DNA of 64,000 nucleotides from Silene noctiflora (lineage: Eukaryota > Streptophyta > Magnoliopsida > Caryophyllales > Caryophyllaceae): positions 91,222 to 155,221 of the forward strand of contig VHZZ01000003.1 in NCBI GenBank assembly GCA_009801015.1, read 5' to 3'. Positions 1 through 12,129 of the stretch are shown here, piece by piece. The notes below the pieces were generated by a model. The model saw nothing but the letters and a program-made list of their open reading frames with translations, ran no database searches and was not told the origin of the DNA. The position numbers and the translations under genes are program-made. Each line of letters begins with the position of its first letter. Within the stretch, counting starts at the first letter, position 1.

Positions 1-2
1 TG

Positions 3-227
3 TTAATTAGTTTTCTTCGAGGGGGCTATTTTGAGAGAGTACTAGAGGTTCTTGGGTTGATGAAAAATCATGGCATGTTTGCCGATAGGTGGTTGTATAG
101 GCAAGAGTTCTTAAGGCTTCATAAGAATCTTTACAGGAGATTGAAGGCTGAAGATGCTACAACTGAAGCACAGAGAATGAGGATTGAGCATGTTAAAGCC
201 TTCCGAACGTGGGTTCACAATAATTGA
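3..227 (+). CDS. PPR-type protein, C-terminal end (partial)
   Basis: An open frame enters from the left edge and stops at TGA 225-227, giving 74 residues. It includes the stretches LEVLGLMKNHGMFADRWLY and AFRTWVHNN. The helical pattern and the motif 'LMKNHGMFADRWLYRQEF' resemble the end of short plant pentatricopeptide repeat proteins of the THA8/At1g62350 kind, which bind organellar RNA. That assignment is from memory of the family. No complete PPR repeat is visible because the gene is cut by the window edge. The sequence 'attag' at 6-10 could instead be a splice acceptor, which would start the exon at 11. The reading frame is the same either way. Confidence 0.55.
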   Translation, partial: LISFLRGGYFERVLEVLGLMKNHGMFADRWLYRQEFLRLHKNLYRRLKAEDATTEAQRMRIEHVKAFRTWVHNN

Positions 228-458
228 AGGATATTCTGGTTCTATTGATTAATGCTTAAAACACATGGTCTCTACTGGTGTGTAATCAAGTTCAACTATG
301 CCACCAACGTAAGTTTTAGACTTCTAGTCATTTCTTCAATTATATAAAAGTTGATTTATAATATAATTGATGCAACATACAACTTCTTGGGCATTACTGT
401 AACGTGGTTAATTAGTATTCTTTTTCTTCCGGCTAAGTAGAATTTTCTACTTGAGAGT

Positions 459-564
459 CTTGTATAAGACGGTCTCATGCATGAATTCAACCTATTTTTC
501 TATTCATCATTAATTAGAATCAGATTATTGGATTGATCTCCCATGTAAAACCGTTTCTTACAAG
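459..564. mobile_element. Foldback MITE, 'gacggtctcat' family
   Basis: The left arm 'cttgtataagacggtctcat' pairs imperfectly with the right arm 'gtaaaaccgtttcttacaag', about 105 bp end to end. Related foldbacks occur at 3897, 7467, 46313 and 57196. No clear target duplication was seen. Confidence 0.5.
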
Positions 565-2195
565 TTTGTGTGTATTTAGCAGACCAATGCAGTTACTTGC
601 TGCTCTGGCAGTAAGGGATTCTTATTTCCTAGAATGCGTGTTCTTACAAGTCATCCAGGTAGCATACTATCTCCAGTAAATTTGTTGGTTGAAGCTTTTT
701 GAACGAGTGCGCTGTCAAACCATGTAGTGAGTTATTGGAGTTTAATACAAGTATTCTTTGTGGTAAATTTCAGGTACCTCCTGTCAGCTTTACGATCCAA
801 CTGGTCTTTGTTAACGTGCCTATCTTATGGTGTAAAGAACAGGAACTCAGAAGGTGAGACAATAGTGTGATTTTATGCTGAATTATGCTCCAAGACAGAT
901 CAATTGGAAGGGAACTCTTGCATGACCTCGTTAATTTTCCAGTGAAATTTTGTAAAGGATAACTACTTGATACGGAGTACTATCTAAATTCGTACCTTGT
1001 TGAGTCAAATTAGAACTACCATATTCCAACATCTGGAATCTTCGGCGTTACAAAAGAGAAGTGGGACTGATTTCTGCTTAATTCCTATATTATACTCCAT
1101 ACATTAGACATGTAGTCTATCAATGACTTACTGTCTAAGGGTTTGAATTTGTCAGATTTGTTCCATGGTCAATTTTATGAGCTGAATCCTCCTTGGTGCA
1201 GTAAATTTAGGTATGCTTTGACCTTCAATAGCCCTGTTTTCCTTTCATATAATTTGGTGAACTATGGCATAAATGGCACGCTATCTGCAGCTGTTGATAT
1301 GTTCAACAGAAGAGTTCTTCATGTTTACATGGAAGAAGACGGCATACATTTGTTTATTTTAGTTGGTGCAGAAGAAGTTGAAAGTAGTCAATAATCTCAA
1401 TATAGACATTTTCAATCGTCGAGTCTTGAAATTTCAGTGGGATGACATTTTCTTGAATATTCATGGTTTCTTCAGTAGAAGTTTTCCGGCTAAGCTGATC
1501 TGGCACTTGTAGTTTTGGTCAAATACATTTTCATTTTGTGGTGACAGCAATAGATGTTGGCTGACTGGCTCTTTTCAGTATTTTGGAGTAGATTTAATTC
1601 TGTGATTCTGATCTATGCATATACGCTATTTGATTAGTGCAGATTCAAGTCGAGTAGGAGTATAAGGACGATGAACTTTTCCATTTGGAGGTTGAGCAAT
1701 GGTATATCACAAGCTTCGATGTATGATCAAGTCGGATAAACCTTGCCATATGATGTAAGCGCTCGAATGTTGCTCCATGCTTGTTAGGATGTCACATTCA
1801 GTCTTACTCAGATTACTTGAAAAAACAATAATTTCGATAAGCGAAGTTTACTATTCAAAGAGTTTCTCTCTTCTAGAGAAACAGTAATTTGATAAGGGCA
1901 TTCTGAACTAAACCTTTCAAATTCATAGAAAATGTTAGCATTCCACGTTTATAATTTTGTACCCAAGGAAGAATATTGAGGTAATTTTGGTAGCAAAGAT
2001 AAATTGCATGATTCCCTTTGAAAAAAGATAGGTAACATAGCTTTACTCTCATCATAGTCCAAATCTGTAGAGAAAGAAGTTATGCTGGGGGATAATTTTA
2101 TTTGTATCTGGAGCGGGCCCGCCTGATCGACCCTGAAGTGGCACTTGAGTGGCGAGCTGGTTGGGAACCCGCCCGGCTGGCTAGGCCCACGAGTC

Positions 2196-2315
2196 CAAGT
2201 GGTGAGCCAGCCTGGGGATCATGGACCCGTACCCGGCCTGAGTATTGACACGAGCCAAGTGGCAAGCCAGCCTGGGGATCATGGACCCGGACCCGACCTG
2301 AGTATTGACACGGGT
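2196..2315. repeat. 60-bp tandem duplication in a GC-rich island
   Basis: Two adjacent 60-bp units start 'caagtgg' at 2196 and 2256 and share 'agcctggggatcatggaccc'. They differ at only a few positions. A looser partial unit may lie just upstream (about 2132-2175). The surrounding 2100-2690 is clearly more GC-rich than the flanking DNA and has 'acccgacc'-type words, like the hAT elements elsewhere in the window. Confidence 0.7.
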
Positions 2316-3311
2316 CCAATCTGAGCTCAAGTGCGTTCGTCGAGCCTTGGTTTGGAAGACCCTAGAAACAAGTCGGGACAAGTCGACCTAACTCGGTAGC
2401 AGATCGAGGTAGGCCTATCTGAGCCTGCACCGAGCTGGGTTGGCTGATTCCAGACCTGACATGGACCGAGATTCAGTATTGGAGGGTTGGACAGAGCGTG
2501 CCCTATTTTTTAAAAAAGATTTTGGACCCGTTAGGTCGATCTGGTTAGGGAGAAGTGCCGGAGAACGGACCTTAAACCAGCTCGAGGGTCAAAAGGCGGT
2601 CCGAAGACTAAACGGGTTTGGCCGGGCTGACCCACTAGAACAACCACCTTTACCTAGTAACTTCTTTTCACCAAGGAAAACATTTTAAAATTGTCAACCA
2701 AAATACTAATGCAACTTCTGGGTTATTTCTCGTCTAAGATAAGACTGATTAAATGTAACCATTTTACGATAAAATGTTACTATTTTCAAATAATATGTTA
2801 CCATCATTTTCAGGGTAAAAAGTGACACCTTTAGTTATAACATTTTATCATCAAAAAGTTACTTTCTATTAAAAATTGTGACATTTGACCCGTCCTATTT
2901 CAAACCGTTTGAAATAAAACTTGTTGAAATACTAAAAAAACAAACAATACAAAAGGACAAAAAAAAGTTGTTATATGAACCGTTTAGATTAGAACCACGT
3001 CAACTGAACCTAGTAACTTCGATCCTCACCAAATTCCCAATCTTTTCATTCATTCATGATTCATCCGATAAGGTTGCATTAACATAAACTTTCCCCAACA
3101 TTTATGTTCCAATCTCTTAGTTCCCTGTTTTCCTGTTCCTGAAAACAACCAATAATAACACTCAAATTTCAATTACCCAAAATCCCAGTTTCCTTTTTGT
3201 CCAACTTTACAAGAAACCTACTCACATCATATCAATAATCCCATTAAAAATTCCTTAATTAATTATAATTAATTAATATAAATATTATAATTATTAATTT
3301 AATTTCCCACT

Positions 3312-6300
3312 ATGTTGAAGACCATAACATTGACATCATCATCTCCTTCACTTCCACTCTTCTTCAATTCCAACAAATTATCAAAAACATCAACTTTTAG
3401 TTCAATTTCTTTACCCTTTTCAAGATTTTCATCAATTTCATCAAATTCATTAACAATTTCAAATTTCAAGAAAACCCCAATAATGAGTAGTTGGTTAGGT
3501 AAATTGGGTTTCGGTTTTGGGCCGAAAGCCCAACAACAATCTATAGACTCATCAGCATCATCAGTGGCCCAAGGGCCAGATGATGAAATACCTGCACCAG
3601 GACAGCAGTTTGCACAATTTGGGGCAGGGTGTTTTTGGGGTGTTGAGTTGGCATTTCAGAGAGTGCCAGGTGTCAGTAAGACTGAAGTTGGGTATAGTCA
3701 AGGGTTTATGGATAATCCTAGTTATGAAGATATTTGTACTGGGTTGACTAATCATTCTGAAGTTGTTAGGGTTATGTATGATCCTAAGGAATGTGGGTTT
3801 GATGATCTTCTTGACCTTTTTTGGTCTAGGCATGATCCTACTACTCTTAATCGTCAGGTTGGTTTTTTGTTTGATTTTGTTGGATTGGACAGTTGGTCTT
3901 GTTTAAGACCGTCTCGACTTAAGACCTCTTATAACCTCTTTTCATTTTCACCTCTATTTTATTCGGGTGTGAAGGTCGTCTTAAGTTAAGACAGTCTTAA
4001 ACAAAGAATTTGGGTTGGATTAGTAGAATGAATGATTGGTTAAAGTAGGTTGTTCTTGCTTTTTTGTTTGATTTTATTTGATTAGTAGAATGGTTTGATT
4101 GGTTAAAGTTTTGATTAAGGGTAAGGCTGCGTATATACGACCCCTTACTTGCAATTTGATAGAGCCCTTGGGATACTTGGTGGTGGTGTTTTAGGTGCAG
4201 GAGAATGGATAAAGTTTTCATTTTGGATAATTTGGATAATGGGTTTTAATGGTCAAGTGAGTTTTTCTTGGTTTTTATTTGATTTTGTTGGATTAGTAGA
4301 ATGATTTGTTTGGTTAAAATTTTGATTTTTGGTAGTTTGGAGTTGAGTTGTGTGTGTTTGGGTAAGGTTGCGTATATCCAATCCCCTATCTGTAATTTGC
4401 AGGATCCCTTGAGACACGGGTAATGTTGTTTTACTTGTAGTATAGTGTTTCATTTTTTGGGTAGTTTGGGAATGGGTTTTGTGTGTTTGGGTAAGGTTAT
4501 GTATATACGATCTGCTAATTTGCGGGAGCTCTTGAGATACTTGGTAATGTTGTCTTATAGACTAATGGATAAAGTATTCATCTTTTGGGTAGTTTGGGAT
4601 GGGTCTTGTGTGTTTAAGTGAGGTTGTGTATATATGACACCCTTATTGGTAATTTGTGGGAGCTCTTGAGACACTAAGGAATGTTGTTTTAGGTCTAGAA
4701 TAATGGATAAAGTTTTCATCTTTTCAGTAATTTGGAGAAAGTTAGCGTCTTGGATAAGGTTACAGTGAGTTTTCTGGGTGGTTGTTTAATTTTGTTATAT
4801 TAGAAGAACGATTAATAAAAGTTTTGAAATGGTTTTTTGTGTTTGGGTAAGGCTGCATATAGAGGAATGGTTAGTTAAAGTTTTCATTTTGGGTGATCCG
4901 GAAATGGCCTCTTTGTGTTCGGGTAAGGACCCACTACCTTCAGTTACCGGAGCGCTTGAGACACTGGCTAAGTTGGTTCTAGTTGTAGGATAACAAATGA
5001 AGTTTTCATTTCGGTTATATGGAAATAGTCTCTGTGTTGGTTAAGGCTGCGTATATCCAACCCTTACCTGCTAACTTGCCGGAGTCCTTGAGGCACGGGT
5101 TGTTCTTTTAATTGTTGAAGAACGAATAAAGCTTTCACCGTGGGTAGTTTTCTTCTCTCCTAACCTGCAAACTGCAATTTGTTAGAGGCCTTGTGATACT
5201 GGATAATGCTGAGTTTTATTAGTAGTGGCTGCATACACCCCCGTAACTTGCGGGAGCTCTTGAGGCACTATGGTGTTGTTTTAGTTGTAGAAGAATGATC
5301 AAAGCTTTCACTTTGGGTAGTTTCCTTCCCTCCTTCCTTCCTTCCCTGCAAACTGCAATTCGTTAGAGCAATAGAGCTGTTTTAGCTGGAGGAGAATGAT
5401 TAAAGTTTTGCTCTTGTTGGGTTGATTTAGGTTGTTTGGTGGCGTAATTTCTGAGGTTGTGACTTGTGACTGTTTTTGTGGTAGTTATGCGTTTAATTGA
5501 TGGTGTAAGATGTTCGGAAATTGCTGTTGTTGTGGATTATATATGTGATTGAGAGACAATGCCTTAGATTGTTTGTATTTTATTAACAGTAAACGAATTT
5601 TATTGCTAGACAAGGTTATGGGAATTTTGGACTTGTACAATTTGACCAGCTTCTCCGCATGTGAAATCAGAGAAGTTAGTGCTTGGCAGAAAGGGTTTAG
5701 GTGCAGGGATGGGTTTGGAAGGACAATCGAAATGAATGCATTTCTTTTAGACTGGTTCCTTTGTCCATGTTACCTCGAAACGTATCAATGTCTAAATCTA
5801 TTCGGAAGCAGAAATCTCCAATTGTGCCTATTATTGACTTATTGTGGCCTAGTGAGGAAAGCATCACATAATCTGTTTTTGTTGCGCTATGCCGTTGTAG
5901 TGGTGTCTCACTATTTCATTATCTGATTGTTGCTTGACTGCTGAAGTTGAAAACTTTAAACCTTAAGGACTAGGCACTGAGGTGGTATAGGGAAGGTGGT
6001 GAGATTAAGTACGTAGTGATTGTGAATAGGAAACTAACATTAGCTTTGTAACGGAACTTCAGTAAGAGGTGGTTTCACAGTTGGGGTCTTGGGGATGTTC
6101 ATGGATCTCACGTTGCACGCTCGGCAGCTTATTGCTTTTTTTGTCCTTTCCTATCATGCATCCCTTGCACCATTTTGAGTTTGTAGTTCTGATTTTTGCT
6201 GATATAAGCGTCAATCCTGACATTTCGGAAATATTTTTTGCTTTTGGTGTCAGGGCGGTGACGTAGGGACGCAATACAGGTCTGGAATCTACTTTTACAC

Positions 6301-6505
6301 TCCTGAGCAAGAGAAAGCTGCAATTGAATCAAGGGACCGTTTTCAGAAACAGGTAAATAGGCCCATTGTTACTGAGATACTGCCTGCAAAGAAGTTTTAC
6401 AGAGCCGAAGAATATCATCAGCAGTACCTTGCTAAAGGGGGCCGTTTTGGGTTCAAGCAGTCAACGGAGAAAGGTTGCAATGACCCCATTCGATGCTATG
6501 GTTAA
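3312..6505 (+). CDS. MSRA4: Peptide methionine sulfoxide reductase A, plastid
   Basis: Reduces methionine-S-sulfoxide in proteins with thioredoxin, repairing oxidative damage in the chloroplast. Two exons, 3312-3857 and 6254-6505, join at CAG|gt and cag|GGC without breaking frame and give 265 residues, close to plastid PMSR4 length. Residues 1-58 are rich in Ser/Thr and poor in acids, as in a transit peptide. The catalytic motif GAGCFWG places the active cysteine at 107, and the tail [12 protein letters not shown] carries recycling cysteines at 257 and 263. MSSWLGKLG at 58 resembles the start of cytosolic forms, so an internal start is possible. The single intron is 2.4 kb and contains a foldback element and a long tandem array. 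The plastid call is inferred from the N terminus. The exact paralog number is less certain. Confidence 0.93.
3897..4004. mobile_element. Foldback MITE in MSRA intron
   Basis: 'cttgtttaagaccgtctcga' pairs with 'cgtcttaagttaagacagtc' and the following 'ttaaacaaag', forming a hairpin of about 108 bp only 40 bp downstream of the MSRA splice donor. Same family as 459-564. Confidence 0.6.
4115..5400 (+). repeat. Degenerate tandem array of ~125-130 bp units in MSRA intron
   Basis: About nine diverged units recur. Each has a variant of 'ggtaaggctgcgtatatcc', then 'cttacctgcaatttgc', then 'gggagctcttgagacact', then 'ggtaatgttgtttta', then 'aaagttttcatcttt'. Unit starts are visible near 4118, 4358, 4488, 4616, 4845, 4920, 5038 and 5210. 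The same unit occurs singly elsewhere in the window (7728, 24150, 40442, 40686, 52505, 55283, 57722, 61574). The array therefore appears to be a dispersed element that has been tandemly amplified. Confidence 0.75.
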
Positions 6506-7185
6506 TCTCTGTCAAGCCTTCCGGAACTTTGCCATCAATGCCATGCGTTCCTGAGTCGTTTCTTTGTAAAGAAAGTAAAACTAAAAGAATTTATCAATGA
6601 TGTAGCCGATATATGGCAGATCTAGCTTAATATTTTACTGTTATAAGACTGTCTTTATCATTTCCTCATCTTGTAATTAATCAGATGTCAATCTGTTATA
6701 CCTCTTTGAGAAAGTTATATGATCGAGTTTTGCCTGTAAATGCTTTTTCTTTTGATGATTTAACCAGGGCTCTATAGACCTGGGACGAGATTTTCGCTGC
6801 TGTGGAAACTGCTTACAATCACAGGATCGCAATCGTCTGCTGAAAATGCTGTTTGCACTTGAGTTAGAATAGAAATGCAATATACCAAGATAACATTTTT
6901 TTCTTGCAACTTTGTTTCATTGACCTGCAAACATGAGCCAATGGTGTGATGCCGATCATAGACCTCGGTCCTAAGATAGTAGTGTATATCTCATATCTGC
7001 AAAGCCAGTAAACTAAGAAAACACCTAAATACTGCAAATTTGAGAACTAAACAGCCTCTCTAGTGTAAATGAGAACACCAACTACAGATCTTACAAAACC
7101 AGGACGTATAGGCGAAGAGAAGCGTGCAAAAAAAACATGATTCTGTCGCACCAGATGGCTTTATTCTCTTTGGTGATCTTGTGAT
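6506..7185. other. Convergent 3' flanks of MSRA and CIA30
   Basis: The stop codons of the two genes face each other across 680 bp. The stretch presumably holds both 3' untranslated regions and polyadenylation sites. No further gene is visible. Confidence 0.6.
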
Positions 7186-10100
7186 TCACTCTCTCCTTAG
7201 GGCTTTGATCCAATCTATTTCCACTCTGAAGTCACCTGGTCCAGATCTAGCCCCAGGAACACCGCCTTCAGCGTTTACTGATAGTGATATCCCGAGAACC
7301 CGAGAAGGGTTCATTTCCATGCTTGCATCAATTACGTTGCCTCTCCAGGTTGGTAGATATCGAACAAGAGGAATCTGAGGAAATTTACGCCGTGAGATTT
7401 CTCCACATTTAGAGCAAAAAATGGTACAACTCGCAAAATAAAATTGACACTACTGATACACAAAATCTTGTATACGACTGTCTCATTATGAGAGACCCAC
7501 TCAATTATTTATCCAGATAATCAAATGAGAAATATCCTACACTCCTGTGTATTTGGGTGGGTCTCATAATAAGACGATCTTACACAAGACAACTGCTACT
7601 GATAATATTTGATGTGCATGGGATGTATCCAAGTCCCAACAAGTCATTGGTGTGGTAAACTATGGACATGCAGAAGAGTTTCACAACTTTACCAGTTTCC
7701 ACTACTTATGAAGGTGTTGTTAACACGAGGGTGAGGCTGCATACATTATATAGGGGTAAGATTGCGTACATCCAAGCCCCTTTGCCCTCTATTTGAAGGA
7801 GCCTTTACAGCGCTGCGGTAGCATTGTTGTCGATAAAGAGTTTCACATGATACAATACAACCTCTAAAAGTGTCTTTCTTAAGCATAAAAAATGTGACCA
7901 TATGTCCAATTCACGCATGTGTAACTTTATCAATAAGCTAATACAATTAACCTCAAGTGATAAATTTTCAAAATTTAACCATTTATGCATGAAGACTGAG
8001 ATTTGTATCCTGAATCCCATTACTACTGACGCACGCACATTAAGGAACAAATATTTTCAACCGAAGATGGCGTTAATCATATGACGGCCTCACGGCCCAA
8101 GAGTTGTTTGTCTTGTTTATGATCTACTCTGTATATGTTAAGTATGCAATTTCAGAATGGCATACAGAAGTCAGACTGTCAGAGTTTTGAGAAATAAAAC
8201 ATGCCTTGGCAATATACCAATTTCCTGCAGGTACATATACAAAAGCCTGCCAAGAATTATCTTCTAGCTGTCCAGGGGAATTAACCCAGTTTTCTGTATA
8301 GATCTGCCAACAAATTTGAAACTTCAGTTAGCTAGAATCTATACTTTTTTATAATGATAATGCAACTTATCTCACCGTAGATATGTAGCTTCTACCATCT
8401 CCTTTGAGCTTTAACGCTATGGTATCGTATGACTCCAAATCAATGTATCCGTCAACCTGGAGCATGCAAAAATACAATGTGAGAGAGCAGAATGATTATC
8501 AATGGTGGTTACTTCCAAATCAAGAAAAATTAGCAATTTAGCAATCCATACTTTACACTTTAATACGGAGTAGTTACTAAGTTACAAAATGCAATTTACG
8601 TTGAAAGGTCTGATTCATCATTCACATAGCGACATAGGTATGTTTGAACATGTTCAAAGCCGCTTTTACCTTTTTGGAGCGCATTCCACAAAAGCCACTT
8701 CTTTTGATTTTCCATTTTGAGCCCTCCATTAAATCCATAGAGAGATTTCCAGTGAATAATCCTAGCAATGTAAATGTAGAAAGTGAATGCGACAGAGGAA
8801 GTCATGTGTGTGTGTGTGTGTGTATGTGCGTGTAATTGCCATGTATGGTGGATCATGAGTGAAGATTCGTAATTCGTAACGCTTTATGAGTGATCCTCAT
8901 GTCCACAACAAAACACAGGTTTCTTATTTTGTCTCACAGCCCTATTCATTGAAAAGCAAAACCATTTCGAGAAGACACAAACTAATATTGTAGAAGAATG
9001 ATGAATCTTAACAAGAGGATGAGGACAACCAAAATTAAGAGCATACTCAGCATGTCTATACTTGAAAATAAGGAGAAATTTAGTACCGTAAATTCGGCAA
9101 GTAGTAAATAATCTTGTATGGTGAACAGAAAACAATAATGTAGAGCTTATGCGTAGAGTACTGGTGAAAAAAAATGGCTAAAAAAAAGCAATGCACCACT
9201 TTACTGCTGTAAGCATTTGACAAGTAAATCTTGCATGAGATCAATATATACTTCTCACATAATTTTGGAGCCTAGCTTATTTCAGCGTCATGACGATTTC
9301 AGAAGGTGTTTGTGATAAACGCTAATTATTATTTAAAGAGGAATGAAAATTAAACGGGAAAAAAAATAAGGACGATGGTAAGAGATCATCATTCACATTT
9401 CAGCACTTGAGCCATTGACATGGCTCATATATTATGCCAAGAATCAAGAAGTACCTTTTAAGCCATCTCCCTCATCAGTTATCTCCAAGGATGCTGACGA
9501 TAAGCCTGGTGTAAAGACAATTGACTCTTCATTTGTAATTGTATTATAACCAAAGACTAGTAAAGAATATTTACAAATCGAAAAGAGTATAAGCCATAAC
9601 GTGTAATATCATGCCAGTTTCTTGACAGGATTACACGAGTCACATACAATGGACAAAATTCTACTTCGACAATTTAGGTGTGTTCCTGATTCGTGCAACT
9701 TGTTATTGTATCTAACGGCACTTACCATAGCATACAAAGTGAATTGGTATTATCTGACCAGCAATCTTGTACGAAAAAGAGAAAAAACTTTGGGTTGTTG
9801 AAGACACTGTTGACGTTGATGTAGAAAGCTATTTCTTAACCAACCGTTTCAGAAGGCACTTGGAAAGCATGAAGTTTCCAGTACAGGTGACAAATTTGTG
9901 AGACAAACTTAAAGATCTCCGCAATGCAAAAACTACAACTCTCTATTAGTGTGCCAATGAAGCTGGTCGAGGGGTCATGGACTCATGGGTAGCTATGTAA
10001 AGCTGCTAGTTGAGTCATTTGATTTTCCAAAAAAAGAGTAATAATTCGCCTTCTTTTCTAAAGCAATAGTCATAATTAGAGAGGACTACAAAGAATTTAT

Positions 10101-12129
10101 GTATCAGCATCTGAAAACACAACGAGATGCTATCTCTCTCAATATCACTTACAGAAGTGAGGAACGTCTGCTACAATGATGCACATACCACAAGGTCATA
10201 GTCAATTTGTAACAGAAAATGACACAAACTGCTAGCATCACCACAGTTTCTTTAAGATGGAAATGTCGATATTAGAATTTGAAAATGGTAGAGCCAGAGA
10301 CCTTAATGTAATATGAAAATTCGGACATAGATCAGAGATGGTGTACACAAAGTAACAGTTACCTGAAAATAGACATACCTCCGTATTCTGAATCTGAGTA
10401 AAGATGCCATTTCTTAACCTCTTCTTTAGAATTGAAATTGAAGATATACTTCTCAACAGGAGGCATCATATCATCAAGATTCCACGCGAGAGCTATAGCA
10501 TGGCAATTGAACTAGTTATTGGAAAGGCAAATTGATAGAGGGCATCCAAAATGATAGGAGCTCATGCCCAACTCCTACCACTATCACATCATCCCACATC
10601 ATTAACTAAAAAACTAACCCGCTTGGAACCCTATATCTACATCCCACCACTGACAAAATCCTATAGTTTTTCCAATAAGACCCATTTTCTCTAAGGTTCT
10701 TCATTAAATAAAATAAAAAAAGCAGCTTCAAAGTAAAAAAAAAAAAAAAAAAAAGTCCTTGCAGAAGGAGTGGACATTGATAGTCACTCTTTTTACAAGG
10801 AATTTTTTAATGAGGACCAATGTGCATAATCTCTATCCAGTCTACGTGGTGTGGCACACAACGATCACTAACAAAAGCGTGCATATAGAAGCAAAGAGCA
10901 CTTGTTAATTAGAGAACTTATGCTCGATTGACACTCCTCGATCTATTGGCCAGCAAGCCACGTATACCGAGCTCTTTCAAAAGTTCAAGTTCAACCTGAT
11001 TTCACCATCTTATCTTGCCCTATCAGAGGTCTAGCATCACCAAGCCATAAACCACACCGATAGACCCTTACACTTTGTTTGAATGGAGTTATTTAAAGGG
11101 AAACAAAATCCCTTGTTTGGTTAGCAACTTAGGCTCTCTCCTATTTTTGAATCCAAAAACACCCTTATTCACCAAGTCATATATGACTAGAGCAAGTCTA
11201 GCTCACACAAATTTCCAATAAAAATGGTCATTATCATGATAAAATCATGCAATCTATTTTCTTCAAGAGCGGCTCTAACATAGCACTTGGACATACATTT
11301 CTCATATCAAATTAAAAACATAAATAACCTATTCGCTATGGTATCTCCACGGAATTAGTGGAATACAATGGCACGAGTTAAGGGAAGGGGGAATGGAGGA
11401 TTTTAATTAGGGTTGTAGGAGGACAAATGGATCCCTACATTTCCCTCCAGCCCTACTATCCAAACAAGGGAGTCCGCCCTCTACATTTCCCTCCAATCCT
11501 ACTATCCCCCCTCCCTTCCCTTCCCTTCCCTTCCCTTCCCTTCCAACCTTAACCTAGGGTTTTTCTCTCCCTCTCTTTTCTTCCAAATCCCCGGTCCAAG
11601 GCCAAACGATCGAAAAAGAGCACTCACTGAATCTTCCCACTTCTTCATCTTAATCTCTAACCATGAGAAATTAAGTAATCATAACCCTAACTCCACCTCC
11701 AATACTCAAATCATACATTCAAAAGATTGCAACTTTAGCAAATTTCATTGATCAAAATAACTAAAATACTACATAGTCTCCATGTCACTAACCCAATTCA
11801 TAATAATCCCTTCATCCCCATCATTTGTTTACCTTTCATTAAAATACTCCGCACAAATAATATAAAAAGTAAACAAATGATTGGGACGGAGAGAGTATAT
11901 CAATATATTCACCAACCCACGTCAGAAAACAGCAACCCCATTAACAAAAACACCTCAAAACACAAACTTTATCCTACCAGAAAATAATTAGAAGTAATTA
12001 AACAAACAAATAACATAAATTAGCAAAATGGGTATTCATCAAAATCGATTAAAATGTAATGTATTAAGGAATTATACCTTTCTTAGTGGCATTTACTGAA
12101 GCTTGAACTAGTGATCGAAACCTTGACAT
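7186..12129 (-). CDS. CIA30: Complex I intermediate-associated protein 30 (CIA30)
   Basis: Assembly factor for mitochondrial NADH dehydrogenase, related to NDUFAF1. Seven exons on the minus strand: 12129-12078, 10492-10379, 9505-9455, 8761-8670, 8456-8376, 8303-8205 and 7374-7186. They join in frame to 225 residues, matching the short plant proteins. Recognisable blocks are [17 protein letters not shown] at the start, [51 protein letters not shown] and the C-terminal [12 protein letters not shown]. These form the CIA30 jelly-roll domain across almost the whole length. Six introns are present. Intron 6 has a GC donor (AAG|gcatgt at 8204-8203) with an ordinary AG acceptor; every other junction is GT-AG. 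Intron 1 is 1.6 kb and repeat-rich. Mitochondrial location is inferred from the family. Confidence 0.93.
7467..7588. mobile_element. Foldback MITE in CIA30 intron 6
   Basis: 'cttgtatacgactgtctcat' and 'gagacccac' pair with 'gtgggtctcataataagacg' and 'cttacacaag'. The arms are about 34 bp around a 50-bp loop. This is the best-preserved foldback of the 'gacggtctcat' family in this window. Confidence 0.7.
7728..7832 (+). mobile_element. Dispersed ~130-bp repeat copy in CIA30 intron 6
   Basis: Shows 'gtgaggctgcatacatt', 'ggtaagattgcgtacatcca', 'gaaggagcctttacagcgct' and 'gtagcattgttgt', the order seen in the MSRA intron array. Confidence 0.5.
8805..8824. repeat. (TG)n microsatellite
   Basis: An uninterrupted TG run within CIA30 intron 3. 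Confidence 0.9.
11512..11544. repeat. (TTCCC)n microsatellite
   Basis: About six TTCCC pentamers in CIA30 intron 1. Just upstream, a short segment containing 'ctacatttccctcca' and 'cctactatcc' is present twice (11433 and 11480). Confidence 0.85.
11808..11895. mobile_element. Stowaway-type MITE in CIA30 intron 1
   Basis: The ends 'cttcatccccatcatttgtt' and 'aacaaatgattgggacggag' form a terminal inverted repeat. TA follows on the right; the left flank is degenerate. 88 bp, typical of Stowaway. Confidence 0.6.

Larger units (their letters stand above)
228..3311. other. PPR 3' flank and intergenic DNA upstream of MSRA
   Basis: There is no convincing gene here. The first several hundred bases are probably the 3' untranslated region of the PPR gene. 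The stretch holds a 'gacggtctcat' foldback element (459-564), a GC-rich island at about 2100-2690 with a 60-bp duplication, and AT-rich DNA from 2690 on. The last 70 bases before MSRA are nearly pure A/T and include TATA-like 'aatataaata' near 3277. Confidence 0.6.

Noticed and set aside
1143-1394. 83-residue open frame downstream of the PPR gene
   Set aside because: No recognisable domain, no ATG at the frame start and no splice logic; it lies in a probable 3' untranslated or intergenic region.
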